64,000 nucleotides of DNA from Seiridium cupressi. Lineage: Eukaryota > Ascomycota > Sordariomycetes > Amphisphaeriales > Sporocadaceae. The notes beneath the pieces are model-generated. The model saw only the letters and a list, made by a program, of their open reading frames with translations, was not told the DNA's origin and ran no database searches. The stretch lies in assembly GCA_036674765.1 (NCBI GenBank), contig JARVKI010000078.1, forward strand, positions 7,501 to 71,500, read 5' to 3'. This document shows, in pieces, positions 60,201 through 64,000 of the stretch. Each line of letters opens with the position of its first letter. Positions within the stretch are counted from its first letter, which is position 1. The position numbers were made by a program, and so were the translations under genes.

Positions 60201-60329
60201 GAGGGTAGTGAATGGGCCAAGAGAGCTCTACGGAAGGAAGATATGCGTGTGTACATGTTCAGGTTACTTTTGGAATGGGGGCGACTGCTAGATGACCGCC
60301 GGGAGGAACTGGGATTTGTCGCTCAGTGA
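57243..60329 (+). CDS. CAP10-type glycosyltransferase (GT90) with multi-spanning N-terminus
   Basis: Model exons are 57243-57280, 57365-57423, 57462-57778 and 57831-60329, giving 970 residues. Introns are 84, 38 and 52 bp; the 38-bp one is unusually short, but the frame requires a break there. The N-terminal ~300 residues hold about eight or nine hydrophobic helices. The C-terminal ~500 residues form a CAP10-like domain: A-D-I-L-Y-P-N-P-W-N near 715, W-R-G-A-S-S-D-G, and near 890 the W-W-E-E-R-V-H-P-W-R-H-F-V-P-L-D stretch. GT90 enzymes transfer xylose or related sugars in the secretory pathway; fungal members act on glycans or capsule. The substrate here is unknown. The gene is convergent with another glycosyltransferase. 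Confidence 0.88.
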
Positions 60330-60946
60330 TGTTGTTATGAGATTTTGCTGCGGGACTTAGTCATACCATTATACCCAAGAGATATGTGAGAATGAGACCA
60401 CGAAACAAACTATTTGAAAACTTAAGGACTTGAAATCAACGTCACCAATCCCGTAAGTGGTTACAACCAATACGGCCTCCTTATCCTACCCCACCTCGAA
60501 GTTCTACGGCAAATGACCAACAAATGTCTACACCTGCTCAGTCACGGATTGTTTCAAGCACAATAACAACAGTCAAATGACCTTTGGAAGTATCAATTCT
60601 GTTTGCTCAGTGATGAGTGTAAAGTTCAGCGCTTTAATGGCAACAGAGGGAAACTCTGATGTTCACCATGCGGCATACAGAATCCTCGGATGTGATAGCA
60701 CTTGAAAGCTATAGTCATCTATTCGGGGAGAGGTATAAACCCGACTTAATGTAGTGTGCCAATGCCAGAGGGCTACAAGTAATATACATTTCAAGCTCTG
60801 TGTAGTAAAAATGAATCAAAAAATAAACAAGTAAAAATAAATCCAACAAAGCCCAGGCTTTTGCATCGCCTCCCTCTATTGGCATGTACGCTTGATGTCG
60901 CCCTATTGCTCCTTATAACGCCTTGCCCACATGTTAAAATGGAATA
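60330..60946. other. Convergent intergenic region
   Basis: About 620 bp between the 3' ends of two glycosyltransferase genes. No gene is seen. An A-rich stretch near 60810-60850 may include polyadenylation signals. Confidence 0.5.
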
Positions 60947-62731
60947 TTATTTCCGCCATACCATTTCGATGATGCCATCTGCCTCGTTGGCTTCGGAGTT
61001 TCCTTTCCAGATATACAACTGCTTGAACTCTCCATGGTTGCTGAACTCGGCGTCCTTCAGCTGATAGCTCTTCTTCTCGTCCGGGACAAGCTTCCTCCTC
61101 AACGGGCCGATGCTGAAGTCGAAATCCTCATTGGCGTTGGACCAAGTTCCTTCCATTCGGTCAAGGTCAAGGTAATCAATGTCGTAGAGGTATTTGACAA
61201 TAGAATATCCATTTGTGAAGACAGTATCAGCTCCGAAGCGCCATCGCTGAAGGAAGCAGTCTCCACAAAACTGAGAAGCAGCGCCCATCTGGATGACAGG
61301 TGCTTGGTACCAGCTTTTCCAGTGGTGAAAGTTGATTGCTTGCACTCCAGATTCGAAAAACCCGCTCGCATCCTCTTTCATATCCTGCTGGAAGAGGCCA
61401 GGAAGAATCGTCAGCTTCGCTTTGGAATTCTTGTATACACAATCTCGGATGATGATATCACCCTCGGTTCCAGTGGCATCCTCGATGCACCTGTCAAGCT
61501 GGTTTCCCAGCTTCTTCGCGAGCGGCGCTGACAGATATGCACCAGCGCCGCCAAAAGCCATAAACCCAAAGGTGCGGACGGCTTGGAGGTCCTCGGACAA
61601 GGCTCCCACATAGTGGTCCTTGGTAGGATCAAGTTTGGCAAGTGCATCAGATAGAGGTTTTAAGCCGCGAGGGACTAGCATGTGCCGTCAGCGTATAGTC
61701 CGTGGGAAGAGGTGCGAGGGTCCCTCGCTTATGCGGCATTTCTTCCAACGCTACTTACAGAATGTGTCATCGTCAAGCAGACCGTACCACTGCGTCTCGG
61801 GGGTGCTGTAGTTGAGCATGTGTGCGATGACCGTGAAATGAGACTGAGACGTCGAGTACGACCTATGAAGTGGCTCCACCAAAACGACGTCGACGCCGGC
61901 ATCGCGAAACTTCTGATCCAATTCCTCGATCTTGGCATTCTTGTGCGATGAATAGTCAGTGACGAGAGCTACCAGCTTGGCCGGGTTCCCGGAGGGTCGT
62001 GACAGCCAGTGCGCAAAAGCACCAACCGCATCTTCGAGCCGCTCGTAGTCCGTGGAGACGCCAAAGATAAGGTGCGAGACATTGAATCTGGCGTAGGGCT
62101 CGGGCACGTGGACCTTGACGGAGGTGCATCTGGGCAGCCTAGCCTCGTTACATTTGTGAATGTCAATCGTAACTTCGTCGCCGAAGAGGGAGGTGGAGAC
62201 ATTGGCGACTTCATTGCGATCAACGTCGGGTGAGAAGATGGGCTCGACGCAAATCTTCTTGTACCGCACTTTGTCGCTCAGCTGCTCCCGCGAGTGCACG
62301 CGCTTCATGAAATCCAATTCTGGGCACTGTCCCGGCGGAAGAATAGGGTCGGGCTCGTCATATTGGCTGTCGCCGGGATGCAGCAATTCCGCTGGTGTTG
62401 CGACCGGCTTGGCGTTGATGGTGGTGGAATGTGCCACCGCAGGTGCAAGAGACTCAGCGCCCAGGCTGTCGGGCTGAGTTTCGCTTACTGGTGAGACAGC
62501 ACTACTGCCAATCCCGTCTTCGGCAAACGGTCCTTCGCCAACCACAGCCGGATCCCCCGGCCTCGTCGCATGGCTCCAATCTGCTTCTTCTCCCTTTGGC
62601 TCAGAATGTGTGATTGGCGTTGATGGATAGTATGTCTGGTCGTCGTATAGATAGTGGTTCATGCCCAGGACCAAGATGGTCAGGACAAACCCCGCCAGAA
62701 TAAAGACGCGCGGCACCTTTGAGAAGACCAT
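60947..62731 (-). CDS. Fringe-like type II membrane glycosyltransferase
   Basis: Two exons, 61759-62731 and 60947-61674, with an 84-bp intron, give 566 residues. A short cytosolic start is followed by a signal anchor at about 9-24 (V-F-I-L-A-G-F-V-L-T-I-L-V-L-G-M) and a Ser/Pro stem. The catalytic domain has L-L-D-D-D-T-F-F (the metal-binding DxD, with the last Phe split by the intron), F-G-G-A-G-A-Y-L-S, and T-E-G-D-I-I-I-R-D-C. These are the hallmarks of the fringe/DUF604 group of beta-1,3-type transferases in the Golgi. The sugar and acceptor are unknown. All key residues look intact. Confidence 0.9.
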
Positions 62732-64000
62732 GGCTCAGGTTGTGAGTACTGCATTGCCGGGCGGCCAAGGCAAATGCAGAGTTTGGCGAAAAGCAACAGG
62801 CGAGGATCGAGCAGCAGAAGCAGCAGCAGAGAATGCAGAAAATCAGGGGACTGGATTAAAAGGATATCATGATACGAAAACTGGCGCCTCGGGAAGCTTT
62901 AGCTAGGTGGTGACCCTAACAGAGTAGCTCGTACTCGACTTGGAATGAGGACTGGGGCCCCGCTCGTCCTACGTGTAGGATCTACCACTCCAAGGATCTA
63001 TGTAAATTTGCACATAATCTTGTTATCAGACGTTTAGCTGTAGTAATGATAGGTCTCGACGACGGTCGGCTGCACCCTAGGGCAATTTTCACTATTCCGG
63101 AATTCAAACGTACTGCAGGAGTTTGGCCGGGCTGCGTTGACGGATGGTTCATGTTGTTAATGTAGTAAATGTAATGTAATCGTGCGGAGCCAGTTACTGA
63201 TCCAAATTTTTCGTCAGCGTTGTGTTACATACATTATCTACCGGTAGTCGTATGGCCACTCGCTGGATCGGCGCGATCCACCTTAGCCCACATTAAGCAC
63301 CCGAGCTGGGTGGCCCACACCATTTAGCTGGCCCCTTTTACGCCAAAACTTGACCTCGTACCTGTTCTGATGCGGCTGCGCGACGGCAAGGCGGGAGGTC
63401 CCTCACGTCTATGCGTTTCAGCTAACTGGCGTGGCGCACAAATAGCTAGATCTGACAATAGCGCTTTCCTGCAAATCTTCTGTCTGCGCAAACGGCTGAA
63501 TCCGGACCAACGCCCTCGGACCAGGGACGACCATGGTCACTAACATGAACCGCCCCGGGGTGCAACTATCCGCGAGTCATTTGAGTTGTGAGACTTATTA
63601 CCAATCATCTCTCCACTTCCAACATACATTACGGAATGAGTGCAATTCCTCAAGCTATACCTCGGAGCGGGATCCGCCTGCAACAAATCGTCATAACCTA
63701 AAGCTGGGGTGAGGCCATGGCTAAGATGGCAGTAGGCCCTTCTGGTGCTTTAGTATTATGTACTATGGTATAGCAAGTAGCGACGACAACTCGTAGGTAG
63801 CCCAGGAGATGTACTGCCTTTGTTTCATATACTAGTATCAACGGGGCCCGAATTACTCGTCACAACTTGCAAACAACTTTATCCATGGACGAGATGCGTG
63901 CGTTAATGCAAAGACAATCGAATTCCGTATCAAATAAGGGGTTTCTGGCTCAGGACCCTAAACAAAGCGAAAAGCCTTCCCACAACAAATTAGATTGATA
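62732..64000. other. Right end of window, no gene seen
   Basis: About 1.3 kb upstream of the fringe-like gene. Its promoter should be at the left. No frame has conserved character, and no repeat or RNA gene was recognised. Confidence 0.55.

Overview
The window looks like nuclear DNA of a filamentous ascomycete (Pezizomycotina). Most protein genes are broken by short introns (about 40-110 bp) with GT..AG ends and CTAAC/CTGAC-like branch sites. The gene content fits: Ire1, a Git3/cAMP-receptor-like GPCR, a delta-12 desaturase, eIF3b, CCT2, a Hel2-type ligase and CAP10-type glycosyltransferases. One AT-rich block and transition-biased repeat copies look like repeat-induced point mutation (RIP). 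The species cannot be named from the sequence alone.

Bases 1 to about 10,290 are an accessory, repeat-rich region. It starts with about 2.6 kb that has no recognisable gene but many dispersed copies of a short motif (CCRGGTAGGCYGG). Next come two solo LTRs, each with a perfect 5-bp target duplication, and one arm of a ~145-bp inverted repeat. Between the two inverted-repeat arms (about 3106 and 10138) sits a divergent gene pair: an NLR (NB-ARC plus tandem TPRs, minus strand) and a HeLo-like-domain protein (plus strand). The first ~27 residues of the NLR and the last ~37 residues of its partner share the same short motif with a G-F-Q-x-G core. This is the architecture of fungal amyloid-signalling NLR/cell-death-effector pairs (HET-S/NWD2, HELLP/PNT1). 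The NLR carries one in-frame TAA inside its TPR array, next to other RIP-like transitions. The segment also holds a 5'-truncated pogo-type transposase, a third solo LTR without a target duplication, and a RIP-like AT-rich block that runs up to the stop codon of the next gene. This pair is the most interesting system in the window.

Bases 10,290 to 38,619 are core genome: a Hel2/ZNF598-like RING/C2H2 ligase, a SWIB/DEK-C chromatin protein (UAF30/Spp27 type), the unfolded-protein-response sensor Ire1, a seven-helix receptor, a Net1/Dnt1-like nucleolar protein, a delta-12 fatty acid desaturase, and a large uncharacterised multi-exon protein. A decayed GMC oxidoreductase pseudogene (39.7-41.4 kb) carries a 13-bp tandem array.

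Bases 42,032 to 62,731 hold a TBC (RabGAP-like) protein with unusual catalytic motifs, an uncharacterised basic protein with a C-terminal membrane helix, a divergent pair of housekeeping genes (eIF3b and CCT2), an acyl-CoA dehydrogenase with a probable 23-bp micro-exon, and a convergent pair of membrane-bound glycosyltransferases (GT90/CAP10 type and fringe-like). The last ~1.3 kb shows no gene. Exon boundaries were worked out by hand from splice signals and frame continuity.
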